43,558 nucleotides of DNA from an uncultured Clostridia bacterium (lineage in GTDB: Bacteria > Bacillota > Clostridia > Oscillospirales > Acutalibacteraceae), in NCBI GenBank assembly GCA_947581635.1, contig CANPVE010000016.1, positions 1 through 43,558 of the forward strand, in the 5' to 3' direction. This document shows positions 27,032 to 36,281 of this stretch, piece by piece. The number at the start of each line of letters is the position of its first letter. Within the stretch, counting starts at the first letter, position 1. The notes beneath the pieces are model-generated. The model was not told the DNA's origin. It was given only the letters and a program-made list of their open reading frames with translations, and made no database searches. The translations under genes were made by a program, and so were the position numbers.

Positions 27032-28420
27032 TTATTGTTTATTGCTTTTCTCGTCTTTCTCGCCTATTTCCGTACCAAGCATCTTTGGAACCTTCATACC
27101 CGCCATTTTAAATGTCTCGCTCAACGGAGGAACCGATTGCATAAGCCCACTGATGAAATTAGCCGTCGAGGTCTTGCCGTCAGAACCGCTTCCACTGTCC
27201 CAAACCGTTACTTTATCAATCTTAATATCCTTGACAGCCTCAACCTGCGTCTTAACAAGCTCTTCCATCTTATCGGCAAGAATAAGCTGTACCGCATCTT
27301 CCGCATTTCCGCCTGCCGCAGCCACGATCTGCGCAAATCCTGAAGCCTGTTTAGTGAGAATTTCCTGCATACCGCGCGCTTGAGCTTCCATTCTCGCATA
27401 TATCGCGTCTGCCTCGCCCTTTGCTTTGCGGCGGATCATCTCCGCCTCGGCTTCCGCTTCAATTTCAACGCGCTGCTTCTCAATCTCCGCCTTTACGATA
27501 ACGTCGGCTCTTTGCGTTGCCGCCTCGCGGGCCGCACGGGATTCTTCTGCACTCTTCTGAGCTATGTAAGATTCTTCCAATGCCTTCGCCTTTGCTACGT
27601 TCTCCGCAGCGACAGCACGTCTCGCAGCTTCTGCCTCGCGCTCACGGCGTGTAGCGTCGGATTGAGCTATCGCGGCTTTAGCTTCGTTTTCACCATTGAT
27701 TGCGGCGGCGTTGGCAGATGATACGCTGATTCTCTCGTCCTTCTGAGCGTTTGCCTGACCTATGGAACCATCGCGATTCTTTTCGGCGACGCTGATTTTT
27801 GCGTCGTTAATCGCGCGCGCGGCAGCTTCTTTACCCAAGGCCTCTATGTATCCGGATTCGTCTGTAATATCTGTCACGTTTACGTTGATGAGACGCAGAC
27901 CGATTTTCTTAAGCTCGCTCTCAACATTGTGGCTGACCGCCTCAAGGAATTTGTCGCGGTCGGTGTTTATCTCTTCAATTTCCATCGTGGCGATAACAAG
28001 ACGGAGCTGGCCGAATATGATATCCTTGGCAAGCTCTTGAATTTCGCTGAGACGCAGACCAAGCAAACGCTCCGCCGCATTCTGCATGACACCAGGTTCG
28101 GTGGAAATACCGACGGTAAATCTGGAGGGAACGTCAATTCTAATGTTTTGGCGCGAAAGGGCGTTGGTCAAATCCACATTGATAGAAATTGGCGTGAGAT
28201 CCAGGTATTGGTAGTCCTGAATCACGGGCCACACGAATGACGCACCGCCATGAATACATTTTGACGACACATTATCGCCGTTTTTGTCGCTGCCAACCTT
28301 ACCGTAGATAACCATGATTTTGTCTGACGGACACTTGCGGTATCTCGACAGCACCACCGCAAACATACTGAATATCAGCAATGCAATGACCGCCAAAGTG
28401 ATTAATACTTCTGATGGCAT
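27032..28420 (-). CDS. floT: Flotillin-like SPFH-domain protein (FloT/YuaG type)
   Basis: A 462-aa membrane scaffold protein. One N-terminal membrane segment (about 5-25) is followed by an SPFH/PHB domain (about 30-220) with the FloT-like ICMx region LGLRLSEIQELAKDIIFGQLRLVIATM. A long Ala/Glu/Arg-rich coiled coil follows (about 215-360, with AEAEAEMIRRKAKGEADAIY). Flotillins organise membrane microdomains; in Bacillus FloT works with the NfeD protein YuaF. A NfeD gene lies 2.1 kb upstream, separated by an LRR lipoprotein gene. AAAAAGGAG precedes ATG 28420. Confidence 0.93.
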   Translation of the reverse strand: MPSEVLITLAVIALLIFSMFAVVLSRYRKCPSDKIMVIYGKVGSDKNGDNVSSKCIHGGASFVWPVIQDYQYLDLTPISINVDLTNALSRQNIRIDVPSRFTVGISTEPGVMQNAAERLLGLRLSEIQELAKDIIFGQLRLVIATMEIEEINTDRDKFLEAVSHNVESELKKIGLRLINVNVTDITDESGYIEALGKEAAARAINDAKISVAEKNRDGSIGQANAQKDERISVSSANAAAINGENEAKAAIAQSDATRREREAEAARRAVAAENVAKAKALEESYIAQKSAEESRAAREAATQRADVIVKAEIEKQRVEIEAEAEAEMIRRKAKGEADAIYARMEAQARGMQEILTKQASGFAQIVAAAGGNAEDAVQLILADKMEELVKTQVEAVKDIKIDKVTVWDSGSGSDGKTSTANFISGLMQSVPPLSETFKMAGMKVPKMLGTEIGEKDEKSNKQ

Positions 28421-28460
28421 AATTCTTCTACTCCTTTTTGTTTATGTTTCAATTTATAAT

Positions 28461-28485
28461 AAATAAAGCCTGATTCGCTTTATTT
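28461..28485 (-). terminator. Possible terminator or leader hairpin upstream of floT
   Basis: Perfect stem AAATAAAGC/GCTTTATTT with a 7-nt loop. It sits in the 319-bp gap between the LRR lipoprotein and floT, whose only other visible content is two 35-bp elements. No clear sigma-A promoter for floT was found in the gap. Confidence 0.4.
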
Positions 28486-28508
28486 ACTAGCGTAAATAAG
28501 TTATAAAT

Positions 28509-28543
28509 ATTCCAATGTGTAATATTTATCTGTTAAATTACAA
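28509..28543 (-). repeat. 35-bp palindromic element, copy b
   Basis: ATTCC-N5-GTAATAT-N9-AAATTAC-AA. Same spacing as copies a and c, with one changed base in the right arm. It lies 89 bp upstream of floT. Confidence 0.6.
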
Positions 28544-28696
28544 TTATGATTTTGCGGCGCGACCGCTAGATTAACATGATTTTTGTCTCTCCTGTCCGTA
28601 TCTTATTTTAATGGAAATCTCCACAGACTATATGGTGGATTCTCAATAGTATGAGCGGCATTTAGTAAAAAATACTGATTTACTTTTCATTTCGAG

Positions 28697-28731
28697 ATTC
28701 CAAATTGCAATATTTAATCTTATTATAACAA
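28697..28731 (-). repeat. 35-bp palindromic element, copy d
   Basis: ATTCC-N5-GCAATAT-N9-TTATAAC-AA. Same geometry, more diverged arms. It lies 8 bp after the LRR lipoprotein stop. Confidence 0.5.
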
Positions 28732-28739
28732 AACGTATA

Positions 28740-29732
28740 TTACATAATGCAATGCTCTATACCGTTTTCTGTGCAATATTTTTCAGCTTCTGAACCTTCG
28801 TTGACATATATCGCCGCGCCGCAGTAGCCAAACGCATCATCGCCTATGCTGCTTACCTTGTCCTTTAGGATAAGCCACTTTAAATTTACGCAGCCGTAGA
28901 ATGCGTCCTTGCCTATATCTTCCAGACCGTCGGAAACCGTTACCGTCTCCAGTGATTTGCAGCCCATGAAAGACATATCTCCTATGCTTCGGACGTTCGA
29001 CGTTAGTTTCACACTTTTCAACTTGGTATTTCCTGCGAACGCTCCGGAGATTTTCTTGACTTTCTCCGGCAGTTTAACATCAGACTTGCCGCCGTTGTAT
29101 GCAACCAAAACTCCGTCGCCTACAGTGACAAATTCGCTGCCCTTTGACTTTGCCTTGAGCCACGGTGTTTCGGCAAACGCCCTGCCGCCTATATCGCTCA
29201 AACTCTCAGGAATTGTCACGTTCTCGAGCGATTCACAGCCGTAGAACGCGCCTCGTCCCACCGAAGCTACATTCTCGCCAATCACCGCTTCCTCAAGCGC
29301 GGTACAGCCTGTGAAAGCATACTCACCGATTTGTATATCGCTGGCGCTGACGCTGAAATCTATGGATTTAAGACCGGTGCAACCGCCAAATGAATTTGCG
29401 CCTATCAGCTTGATATTTTTGCCAAATGTAACCGACTTTATGGAAACATCATTTGCAAACGCAGATTCAGATATCTCCTTTACTGGAATATCATATATAG
29501 TATCAGGAATTTTTACATCAGATTGAGATACAATGTGTTTGGTTATAATCACATATGAATCATCGCTCCCGCTGACTATATCATATTCATATAGGAGATT
29601 GTTTAGATCATACGGCATAGCCAATTGTGACGAACAGCCCGCCACACAGCAGATTGCAAATACCGCTGCTGCGAGCAGCCATATTTTTATGCCTTTTCTG
29701 AAATTAAGCGAATTAAAATTTCCGTATTTCAA
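28740..29732 (-). CDS. BspA-type leucine-rich-repeat lipoprotein
   Basis: A 330-aa surface lipoprotein. TTG 29732 is chosen as start because GGAGGG lies 7 nt upstream; the in-frame ATG 29759 has none. A hydrophobic stretch leads to the lipobox CVAGC, so lipidation near residue 34 is likely. The rest is LRR_5 repeats of the form SESAFANDVSIKSVTFG and LENVTIPESLSDIGGRAF, with a non-repeat insert around the middle (WLKAKSKGSEFVTVGDGV). It resembles the LRR part of the gene at 24393 but lacks the Ig repeats. It lies between floT and its likely partner gene. Promoter 29785-29813. Confidence 0.85.
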   Translation of the reverse strand: MKYGNFNSLNFRKGIKIWLLAAAVFAICCVAGCSSQLAMPYDLNNLLYEYDIVSGSDDSYVIITKHIVSQSDVKIPDTIYDIPVKEISESAFANDVSIKSVTFGKNIKLIGANSFGGCTGLKSIDFSVSASDIQIGEYAFTGCTALEEAVIGENVASVGRGAFYGCESLENVTIPESLSDIGGRAFAETPWLKAKSKGSEFVTVGDGVLVAYNGGKSDVKLPEKVKKISGAFAGNTKLKSVKLTSNVRSIGDMSFMGCKSLETVTVSDGLEDIGKDAFYGCVNLKWLILKDKVSSIGDDAFGYCGAAIYVNEGSEAEKYCTENGIEHCIM

Positions 29733-29784
29733 GATACCGCCCTCCGAATTCATCTGCAAAATATGTTGAATAATTTACAAAATG

Positions 29785-29813
29785 ATTATATCATATATGC
29801 GGAGAATTGGCAA
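29785..29813 (-). promoter_or_regulatory. Predicted sigma-A promoter of the LRR lipoprotein
   Basis: On the minus strand, TTGCCA (29808-29813), 17 bp and TATAAT (29785-29790). Repeat copy 9 starts 4 bp upstream of the -35. Confidence 0.65.
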
Positions 29814-29817
29814 TATC

Positions 29818-30089
29818 TATAAAAATAATTAGCGAAGCGTGGGAGTCCAGGGGGATAATTCCTCCTGGCAGGGGCGTGGGGGCAGCGCCACCACTGGGGA
29901 GTGGGGCAAAGTCCCACAAGCGAAGCCGCAGGCTGAGCGAGCAAAACGCGCCATGATTAAAGAAAAACTAGGGCGAACACAAATAAGGTGAACTTAAAAG
30001 CGGAGTGTGAGGCGCAGCCTCACAAGCGAAGCCGCAGGCTGAGCAAGCAAAACACGCCAAGATTAAAGAAAAACTAGGGCGAACACAAA
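29818..30089 (+). repeat. Dispersed intergenic repeat, copy 9 (two units, head B, beta then alpha)
   Basis: Head B at the left and stem I CCAGG..CCTGG. The first unit has the beta stems (GTGGGGC AAA GTCCCAC), while the second, 106 bp on, has GTGAGGC/GCCTCAC. The two units share the local segment TTAAAGAAAAACTAGGGCGA. The following 200 bp (30090-30290) up to copy 10 show no gene or clear signal. Confidence 0.9.
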
Positions 30090-30290
30090 GCAAACATCTT
30101 TTACCAAACTGTTCCCATTTTTCGACTGCAAAATGGTTCACCGTCGCCCACTCCATTGATGCTGGAAATATCGTAAAAAATTTCTACCAATCATTTATAT
30201 TTAGAAACTTTGCTTGACATAGCCACATAACTTAAAACTATTACAGTTAAATCATCGTTTTTATCTCCCATATCTCCCACTTAAGCTTCT

Positions 30291-30508
30291 ACTCAAAAAT
30301 CTTCGATTTTCTTGTTGGTGCGTCCCTTTTTGATGGTTCGTCTTTTCTGTGTTCGCCTTAGTTCCTTTTTGGGCTTGGCGCGTCGTGCTCGCTCAGCTTC
30401 GCTTCGCTTGTGAGGCGCTGCCTCACCCTCCGCCATGGGCTCTGCCCCTGGACCCCGCAAGGAGGAATTATCCCCCTTGACTCCCATATAGCTCCGCTCG
30501 CTTGACTT
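30291..30508 (-). repeat. Dispersed intergenic repeat, copy 10 (head A, hairpin tail)
   Basis: Head A at the right, about 12 bp after the NfeD stop. Stem I is CAAGG..CCTTG. The tail is extended by the hairpin AAAATC-TTC-GATTTT seen in four copies. Tail to tail with copy 9. Confidence 0.9.
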
Positions 30509-30520
30509 TGGCTTTATTTT

Positions 30521-31150
30521 TTACTTCTCCTGTTCCTTCCCTATTGGCTCAACAAGCAACGTGTTGCCCACAGCTATGTCAACTACCTTTACCGCTTCAC
30601 CGTATTTGAGCGGTCTGTCCTGATTCGTCATTGCTTCAGCTTCTGTAAGCCTCCCTTGTATTATTACATTCACCTTGCCCGAACCGCTCATTTTCGGCGG
30701 TACCGTTATGTAAACTTCTCCCATTCTTCCGATCGCGCTGTCCATTTGCAGAGTGCCGCTTTCATTAAGTGAAGCCGCCCATTTGAAAAACCACGCCACT
30801 ACCAACAGCGCAATTGTTCCGAATATCAACGCGGTAACTATCGCTGCTGCGGCGTTTTGGGTCAGCGAAAGAGCGGACAGCCCAGCCCAGCCGCCGACTG
30901 CAAAAAATGCCACCATGCCGCGCACGGTAAATATTCTCAGCCCTGAATCCCCGACGTGAAAATCTGATGTATCGCTCGAATCATTTCCGAATACGCCGTC
31001 AATACCGTTGTCGTCCGGTACATCAACGTCGGAATGTCCTGCCATGCCTACGAATATCATTATAGTCTGCAATATCATTATCACAGTTGCAGGAATCGCA
31101 ACGCACATCAATACGCTCTTCAGAGGATCAAGCATAAACCATTCCTTCAT
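30521..31150 (-). CDS. NfeD-like membrane protein (YuaF type)
   Basis: A 209-aa protein with about three membrane segments (about 12-33, 73-90 and 98-117) and a C-terminal OB-fold domain (about 130-205: GRMGEVYITVPPKMSGSGKVNVIIQ.. KVVDIAVGNTLLVEP). This is the short NfeD class without a protease domain, whose genes usually sit next to flotillin. Here floT is 2.1 kb downstream on the same strand, so a functional pair is likely. ATG 31150 has AAAGGGTGA 9 nt upstream; ATG 31135 with AAGGA is an alternative start. Repeat copy 10 begins right after its stop. Confidence 0.8.
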   Translation of the reverse strand: MKEWFMLDPLKSVLMCVAIPATVIMILQTIMIFVGMAGHSDVDVPDDNGIDGVFGNDSSDTSDFHVGDSGLRIFTVRGMVAFFAVGGWAGLSALSLTQNAAAAIVTALIFGTIALLVVAWFFKWAASLNESGTLQMDSAIGRMGEVYITVPPKMSGSGKVNVIIQGRLTEAEAMTNQDRPLKYGEAVKVVDIAVGNTLLVEPIGKEQEK

Positions 31151-31310
31151 GTCTTATTTTCACCCTTTCTCAAAATTCTTTTCTCATTTTTCCATGTCTC
31201 CCCATCCACAAATATAAGGACACGATACAAAACACCTTCTACTATCCTAAATTGATACTCTCCCTCATTTGTCCTTTTGACGCCCTTTTTTGAAATGAAA
31301 AACAAAAATA

Positions 31311-31874
31311 TCACATATTGGCAAGCTCGGATTCCGCACGCTTCCGAAGCTCACTGCTCATATAGGTAATGATAATTATTCTCAGCGCGTCGTGCAGACG
31401 CTTCCGGGAATCTCCAACCATGCCGGTGTAATTGTCGCTCGGACCGCTGTAATCTCTTATTTCGTCATCGATTATACCGTCCAATTCATTTATGGTAAAC
31501 AACTCTACGGGATTCATTCGCCTGATAATACGGTATATGTAATTATAAAGATCCGCGTCCTTGATGATATCGTCGCTCTGATCTTCGACGTCACCGTTCA
31601 CGCAAGTCATCAGTTTTATGATATTTTCAAGCTGCATCGATTTGCGCAGCATATCGACGATCAGTATTCGCGCCACTTGACGCTCGCCGTACTTTTTGTC
31701 TATAGGCGATGGAATCCAGCCGCGCTTTATCCAATTTTGTATGGTAGAGCTGCCCACTCCGGTCACTTCCACCACTTGCGAAAGCATAAGACCTCCCGTC
31801 GCGGCAAACGCGGGACGTATGCTGTCGAAATCTATCAGAATGGATTCTGCCGCTGTGTTGTTATTTTCAGTCAT
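31311..31874 (-). CDS. DUF1836 family helix-turn-helix regulator
   Basis: A 187-aa protein of the DUF1836 family. A MerR-like winged HTH is visible (LSQVVEVTGVGSSTIQNWIKRGWIPSPIDKKYGERQVARILIV, about 30-72), followed by a helical C-terminal domain. The family is common in Firmicutes and is presumed to regulate transcription; ligands are unknown. ATG 31874 follows GAGGTG by 6 nt and is preferred to GTG 31883. A perfect palindrome covers its predicted -35 box, so it probably controls its own promoter. It may be co-transcribed with the NfeD gene 160 bp downstream. Confidence 0.88.
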   Translation of the reverse strand: MTENNNTAAESILIDFDSIRPAFAATGGLMLSQVVEVTGVGSSTIQNWIKRGWIPSPIDKKYGERQVARILIVDMLRKSMQLENIIKLMTCVNGDVEDQSDDIIKDADLYNYIYRIIRRMNPVELFTINELDGIIDDEIRDYSGPSDNYTGMVGDSRKRLHDALRIIIITYMSSELRKRAESELANM

Positions 31875-31919
31875 ATGAATCACCTCGGGGTTTAATTGAA
31901 TTTGTTTGATATTGATTAG

Positions 31920-31951
31920 ATTATACTACAGGTTCACTTGATTTACAAGTG
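31920..31951 (-). promoter_or_regulatory. Promoter and palindromic operator of the DUF1836 gene
   Basis: On the minus strand, TTGTAA (31943-31948), 17 bp and TATAAT (31920-31925). The perfect palindrome CACTTG-N5-CAAGTG (31935-31951) covers the -35. A second short palindrome, CGGT-N6-ACCG, lies just upstream. Confidence 0.65.
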
Positions 31952-32110
31952 CGGTTATTTGACCGTTTATATATTATTTCTGCAAATATCTCTTAAATTC
32001 TTTCATTTTCGTGGATTTTCTTATTTTTATATATATTTTAAAATTTTCCACGCTTGATATTTTTATTGGATTTATAATAAACTTCAATTGAAAAAATACA
32101 AAAAATCGAG

Positions 32111-32139
32111 CACAAAATCTTTCGCATATGGATTTTGTG
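32111..32139. other. Hairpin in AT-rich gap
   Basis: Stem CACAAAATC/GATTTTGTG with an 11-nt loop, in the AT-rich stretch 31952-32199 where I see no gene. It could be a second terminator after gyrA or part of an upstream region. Confidence 0.4.
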
Positions 32140-32199
32140 TCCTATTTTTATTGAGGTTTAGTATTAATTTAAGAATATGGCAAAATTCTTTATATAATG

Positions 32200-32256
32200 A
32201 CAAAGCCAAACAAATCCGTTTGTATTAAAAAACACCACAGATTTGTTTGGCTTTGT
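32200..32256. terminator. Strong hairpin terminator downstream of gyrA
   Basis: Perfect 17-bp stem ACAAAGCCAAACAAATC..GATTTGTTTGGCTTTGT. A T run follows on the plus strand, and a weaker T-rich end on the minus strand. It lies beyond repeat copy 11, about 250 bp after the gyrA stop. Confidence 0.75.
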
Positions 32257-32346
32257 TTTTTATGAATAATTTGTAGACTTAATTTTTCGATTTTGCGGTC
32301 ACAGTCTCAAAAATACGGAAGTTTTATTTAAAAGGGCTGCTTGATT

Positions 32347-32508
32347 TGTATTCGCCTTAGTTTCTCTTTAATCTTGGCGTGTTCTGCTCGCTAAGCCTGC
32401 GGCTTCGCTCGTGAGGCGCCGCCTCACCCTCCGCCATGGGCCCTGCCCCTGGACCCTGCCAGGAGGAATTATCCCCCTGGACTCCCATATAGCTCCGCTC
32501 GCTTGACT
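32347..32508 (-). repeat. Dispersed intergenic repeat, copy 11 (one unit, head A)
   Basis: Head A starts at the very next base after the gyrA stop codon (TAA then AGTCAAGCG on the minus strand). Stem I is CCAGG..CCTGG and stem III GTGAGGC/GCCTCAC. Confidence 0.92.
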
Positions 32509-35004
32509 TTAACTTTCTTTTAATTCTTCCGAGCCTTCCGACTCTTCCGAACTTTCGGGATCTTCCTCAATATCTTCCTCGTGCTTAATGCGCGCCAATG
32601 CAACTACCTTGCCGCCGTCCTCAATCTTCATCACGCGCACGCCTTTACTCGGGCGCGCACATTCTCTTATTTCGTTTACAGCTATTCTGATAATTACACC
32701 CGAATCATTGATAATGATAACGTCGTCGTCGTCGTCAACCACGCGGATCGCCGCGACATTGCCGTTCTCTTCCCTGTAATTCTTGATGCCCATGCCGCCG
32801 CGGCTTTGTATTCTGTAATCGTCAATGGGAGTAAGTCTGCCGTAGCCTGTGTCGCTGACGGTCAGCACTCTGCCGCCCTCGCGCAGTATCGACATTCCAA
32901 CCACGCTGTCTCCCTCGCGCAGCTTTATCGCGTGAACTCCCGCCGCGCCGCGCCCCATGGGGCGAATGTCGTTTTCGTTGAATCGAATGGCATATCCCTT
33001 ATGCGTCGCCACAAGAAGCTCATTTTCGCCATTGGTCAGGCGGGTCCAGACGAGCGAATCATCGTCGCGCAGATTGAGCGCGATAAGACCTTTCTTTCGG
33101 ATATTGTCGAATTCTTTGAGCGATGTGCGCTTAATAATTCCATTCTTTGTGATCATCACAAGGTACATCTCATGCTCGTAATTTCTCAGCACCCTTATCA
33201 TGCCGGTTATCTTCTCGTCGCCCTCAAGCGGAAGCAGATTAACTATATTTATACCCTTGGAATTTCGTGAACCCTCGGGAATTTCGTATCCCTTGAGGCG
33301 GTAAACCCTTCCCCTGTCCGAGAAGAACATGACATAATCGTGAGTGGACGTGACAAACATCTCGGTGGGAACGTCCTCTTCACGCCGCGCCATGCCGCTC
33401 ACGCCGCGCCCGCCGCGGTGTTGAAGTTGATAAGTATCCAGTTTCTGTCGCTTGACATAGCCGAAGGCGGTAAAGGTTATCACGCAGGTTTCTTCTTTTA
33501 TGAGATCCTCAACGTCCATCTCGCCAGATACGGTTTCAATAACCGTGCGGCGCTCGTCACCGAATCTGCGTGCTATCTCCTGAGACTCCTCGATGATTAT
33601 ATCCCGGCGGCGTTCTTCGTGGGCAATGATGTCATTGCAGTCTTCGATTTTTTCAACCAGCGAATTCAATTCGCTCTCAAGCTTTTCCTTTTCCATGCCT
33701 GTGAGCTGTGAAAATCTCATCTGCACGATTGCCTGCGCCTGAACATCGTCAAAGTCAAAGCGATCCATGAGCCGCTGCTTGCCCTCTGGAACGTTTTTGG
33801 AAGAACGTAATATTGATATTACTTCATCTATAAAATCTAAAGCAGTCTTGAGCGCTTCGAGAATATGAGCGCGTTCCTTTGCCTTTTTCAAATCGAATAT
33901 CGTGCGGCGCAGTATTACTTCGAGCTGATGGTCGATATAATACTGCAGCATTTCCTTGAGCGTGAGTATCTTTGGAACTTTATTCACAATTGCGAGATGG
34001 ATCGCGCCGAAAGTTATCTGCATATTTGTGTTCTTGTAGAGGTTATTCAACACCACATTCGGAGAAGCGTCGCGTTTTACGTCTATCGTAATGCGCATAC
34101 CTTCGCGGTCGGAGTGGTCGTCGCAGTTGCTTATGCCCTCAAGCCGCTTTTCCTTGACTAAATCGCTGATATTTTCGATGAGACGAGCTTTGTTCACCTG
34201 ATAGGGAAGCTCGGTCACGACTATCTGATATCTGCCGTTTGGACGCTCGACTATCTCGGCTTTTGCACGAACGGTTATCTTGCCGCGCCCTGTGGCATAT
34301 GCGGCGCGTATGCCCGAACGTCCCATTATGATGCCGCCTGTCGGAAAGTCGGGTCCTTTTATACATTCCATCAGCTCATCGAGCGTCGCGTCAGGGTTTC
34401 TGATCAGCAGGCACACCGCGTCGATTGCTTCGCGCATATTGTGGGGGGCAATGTTTGTGGCCATTCCTACGGCTATGCCGGTAGAGCCGTTTACAAGCAG
34501 GTTCGGATAACGCGAAGGCAAAACCTGTGGCTCATCGTGTGAATCGTCGAAGTTCGGTTCGTAATCCACGGTTTCCTTGTCGATATCGGTGAGCATTTCC
34601 ATTGAGAGCTTGCTCATCTTTGCCTCGGTGTATCGGTATGCGGCGGGCGGATCTCCGTCCACCGAGCCGAAGTTTCCGTGACCGTCCACAAGCATATATC
34701 TCATTGAAAAATCCTGCGCCAGACGCACCAGCGCGTCGTAAACCGAAGCGTCTCCGTGGGGATGATAACGACCCAGCACGGCGCCGACGGTAGTGGCGCA
34801 CTTCTTGTAGGCGCGCTCGGGGTAAAGTCCGTCCTCAAACATAGTGTAAAGTATTCGCCTGTGTACCGGCTTCAATCCGTCGCGCACGTCCGGCAAAGCT
34901 CTCTGGACAATAACCGACATGGAATATGCAAGGAAAGATTCTTTCATTTCCTTGTTTATGTCCACCTCAATTATCTTTTGATTCTCGTGACCTTCGTATT
35001 CCAT
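32509..35004 (-). CDS. gyrA: DNA gyrase subunit A
   Basis: Breakage-reunion subunit of DNA gyrase. The start region [27 protein letters not shown] is typical. The quinolone-determining stretch reads [17 protein letters not shown], and the catalytic Tyr is in RYTEAKM, near residue 125. The C-terminal beta-pinwheel has six blades, including a GyrA-box-like [11 protein letters not shown]. The protein ends in an acidic Ser/Glu tail. An upstream in-frame ATG at 35028 exists, but AGGAG lies 9 nt before ATG 35004 and nothing precedes 35028, so 35004 is preferred (831 aa; 839 if not). It is the only gene between the YcxB-like gene and repeat copy 11. Confidence 0.97.
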   Translation of the reverse strand: MEYEGHENQKIIEVDINKEMKESFLAYSMSVIVQRALPDVRDGLKPVHRRILYTMFEDGLYPERAYKKCATTVGAVLGRYHPHGDASVYDALVRLAQDFSMRYMLVDGHGNFGSVDGDPPAAYRYTEAKMSKLSMEMLTDIDKETVDYEPNFDDSHDEPQVLPSRYPNLLVNGSTGIAVGMATNIAPHNMREAIDAVCLLIRNPDATLDELMECIKGPDFPTGGIIMGRSGIRAAYATGRGKITVRAKAEIVERPNGRYQIVVTELPYQVNKARLIENISDLVKEKRLEGISNCDDHSDREGMRITIDVKRDASPNVVLNNLYKNTNMQITFGAIHLAIVNKVPKILTLKEMLQYYIDHQLEVILRRTIFDLKKAKERAHILEALKTALDFIDEVISILRSSKNVPEGKQRLMDRFDFDDVQAQAIVQMRFSQLTGMEKEKLESELNSLVEKIEDCNDIIAHEERRRDIIIEESQEIARRFGDERRTVIETVSGEMDVEDLIKEETCVITFTAFGYVKRQKLDTYQLQHRGGRGVSGMARREEDVPTEMFVTSTHDYVMFFSDRGRVYRLKGYEIPEGSRNSKGINIVNLLPLEGDEKITGMIRVLRNYEHEMYLVMITKNGIIKRTSLKEFDNIRKKGLIALNLRDDDSLVWTRLTNGENELLVATHKGYAIRFNENDIRPMGRGAAGVHAIKLREGDSVVGMSILREGGRVLTVSDTGYGRLTPIDDYRIQSRGGMGIKNYREENGNVAAIRVVDDDDDVIIINDSGVIIRIAVNEIRECARPSKGVRVMKIEDGGKVVALARIKHEEDIEEDPESSEESEGSEELKES

Positions 35005-35077
35005 TGGCATGATCTCCTGTTTACTCATTATTTTTTATCTATATAAATTTCTTACAGAAAACTTAAAATTAAATCAA

Positions 35078-36253
35078 TCATTCACTTTCGGCTAGCAATT
35101 TTATGAAATTTCCAAACTTCACAAACCGCGCTTCATCTTCCATCGCATACTTCGGAATACAAAGATATGTGTTGTCGGAAAGAAATACAAACAAAACGTC
35201 ACCGTATCTTTTTACCTTCTTGATTTTATCATAGGAGTGCCTGGTGCAGCCGGTTTGAAAAATGACATCGAAACCATCTGTCAAAAATTTATACTCCACA
35301 TGAACCGGCGGAGCTTTTTTGAACCGCCTTAAATATCTTATTATTCCAAAAATCAAAATCAACGCCTTTAGCAGAAGTATTGCTCCCAATGCGTGCAAAA
35401 TCGCGGCAGTCAGCCAATATTTCGGATTGAAATAAAAACACAACACCGCCATGGCAAAAAATATGATTGCTTTGACTGCAAGTTTCTGGTTGTTTTTGCT
35501 CGGAATAATGTTCCGAAGGTTTTGTGTAAGTTCAATACCTATGGTATAAAGCGGGTCAGACGTCCTGTCAAACGTGTCGTCAAAATCTCTGCCTCGCTCG
35601 GCGGCTTCGGGCAAACGCATTTTCTCAATACAGCAATACTGCGGTGCAGATTCACCTCCGGCAACGACGGCTTTCAATGTCTCCAGCAGTTCAGCATTGA
35701 AGAATCGCGTTGGAATGAATGTATGTTTACCTTCAACCCGATAAATGATGAATACGCCATCGGAGCACTCGACAGCTTTATCCAGCAATTCCATGCCGTA
35801 AATCGAGTGAAACACCGTACTCACGTGCTCCGCTCTGTTTAAATAAATCATAAACTTCTCGGGACGTTCAAGTTCTCCCGCCTCAACTCTCGCCTTGGTA
35901 ATCCTGTCGAAATATTTCTTTCGCCTGTGCGCCGCCATTTTATTTAAAGAAAAAATCCACAGCGCAACAACCGAATAAATGATAAGGTTCTCCAATGCTC
36001 GGATTTCAAAATCAGCCGCAAACACCCTCACCGCAGAGACGAGAAATACGATGATAATTAAACAATTGAACGTAGGCAGGAATTTTGCTTTTTTGCTGTT
36101 ATCTTTATTTTCCTCCGATTTCTGTTCCTTCAGAACTTCTTTTATCTTGTAGTAATTTTCCAACGATTTTCTGTAATCCTGCGCGGTGATCGTATAATTA
36201 ATTTGAAATATTGGGTCGGAATTTTCATCGATTACATTGCGTGTTCCGTCCAT
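35078..36253 (-). CDS. YcxB-like membrane protein with internal duplication
   Basis: A 391-aa protein. Two similar halves each have a short leader of the type DPIFQINYTITAQ or DPLYTIGIELTQ, two membrane segments, and a cytosolic beta domain of the YcxB-like (PF14317) type. The best match is the second: VHVEYKFLTDGFDVIFQTG followed by YDKIKKVKRYGDVLFVFLSDNTYLCIPKYAM. The role of this family is unknown. AAGGGGA precedes ATG 36253. The stop is 73 bp before the gyrA start, so it may be co-transcribed with gyrA. Confidence 0.65.
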   Translation of the reverse strand: MDGTRNVIDENSDPIFQINYTITAQDYRKSLENYYKIKEVLKEQKSEENKDNSKKAKFLPTFNCLIIIVFLVSAVRVFAADFEIRALENLIIYSVVALWIFSLNKMAAHRRKKYFDRITKARVEAGELERPEKFMIYLNRAEHVSTVFHSIYGMELLDKAVECSDGVFIIYRVEGKHTFIPTRFFNAELLETLKAVVAGGESAPQYCCIEKMRLPEAAERGRDFDDTFDRTSDPLYTIGIELTQNLRNIIPSKNNQKLAVKAIIFFAMAVLCFYFNPKYWLTAAILHALGAILLLKALILIFGIIRYLRRFKKAPPVHVEYKFLTDGFDVIFQTGCTRHSYDKIKKVKRYGDVLFVFLSDNTYLCIPKYAMEDEARFVKFGNFIKLLAESE

Positions 36254-36281
36254 TTTATTTGTCCCCTTGTGAAATAAATTT

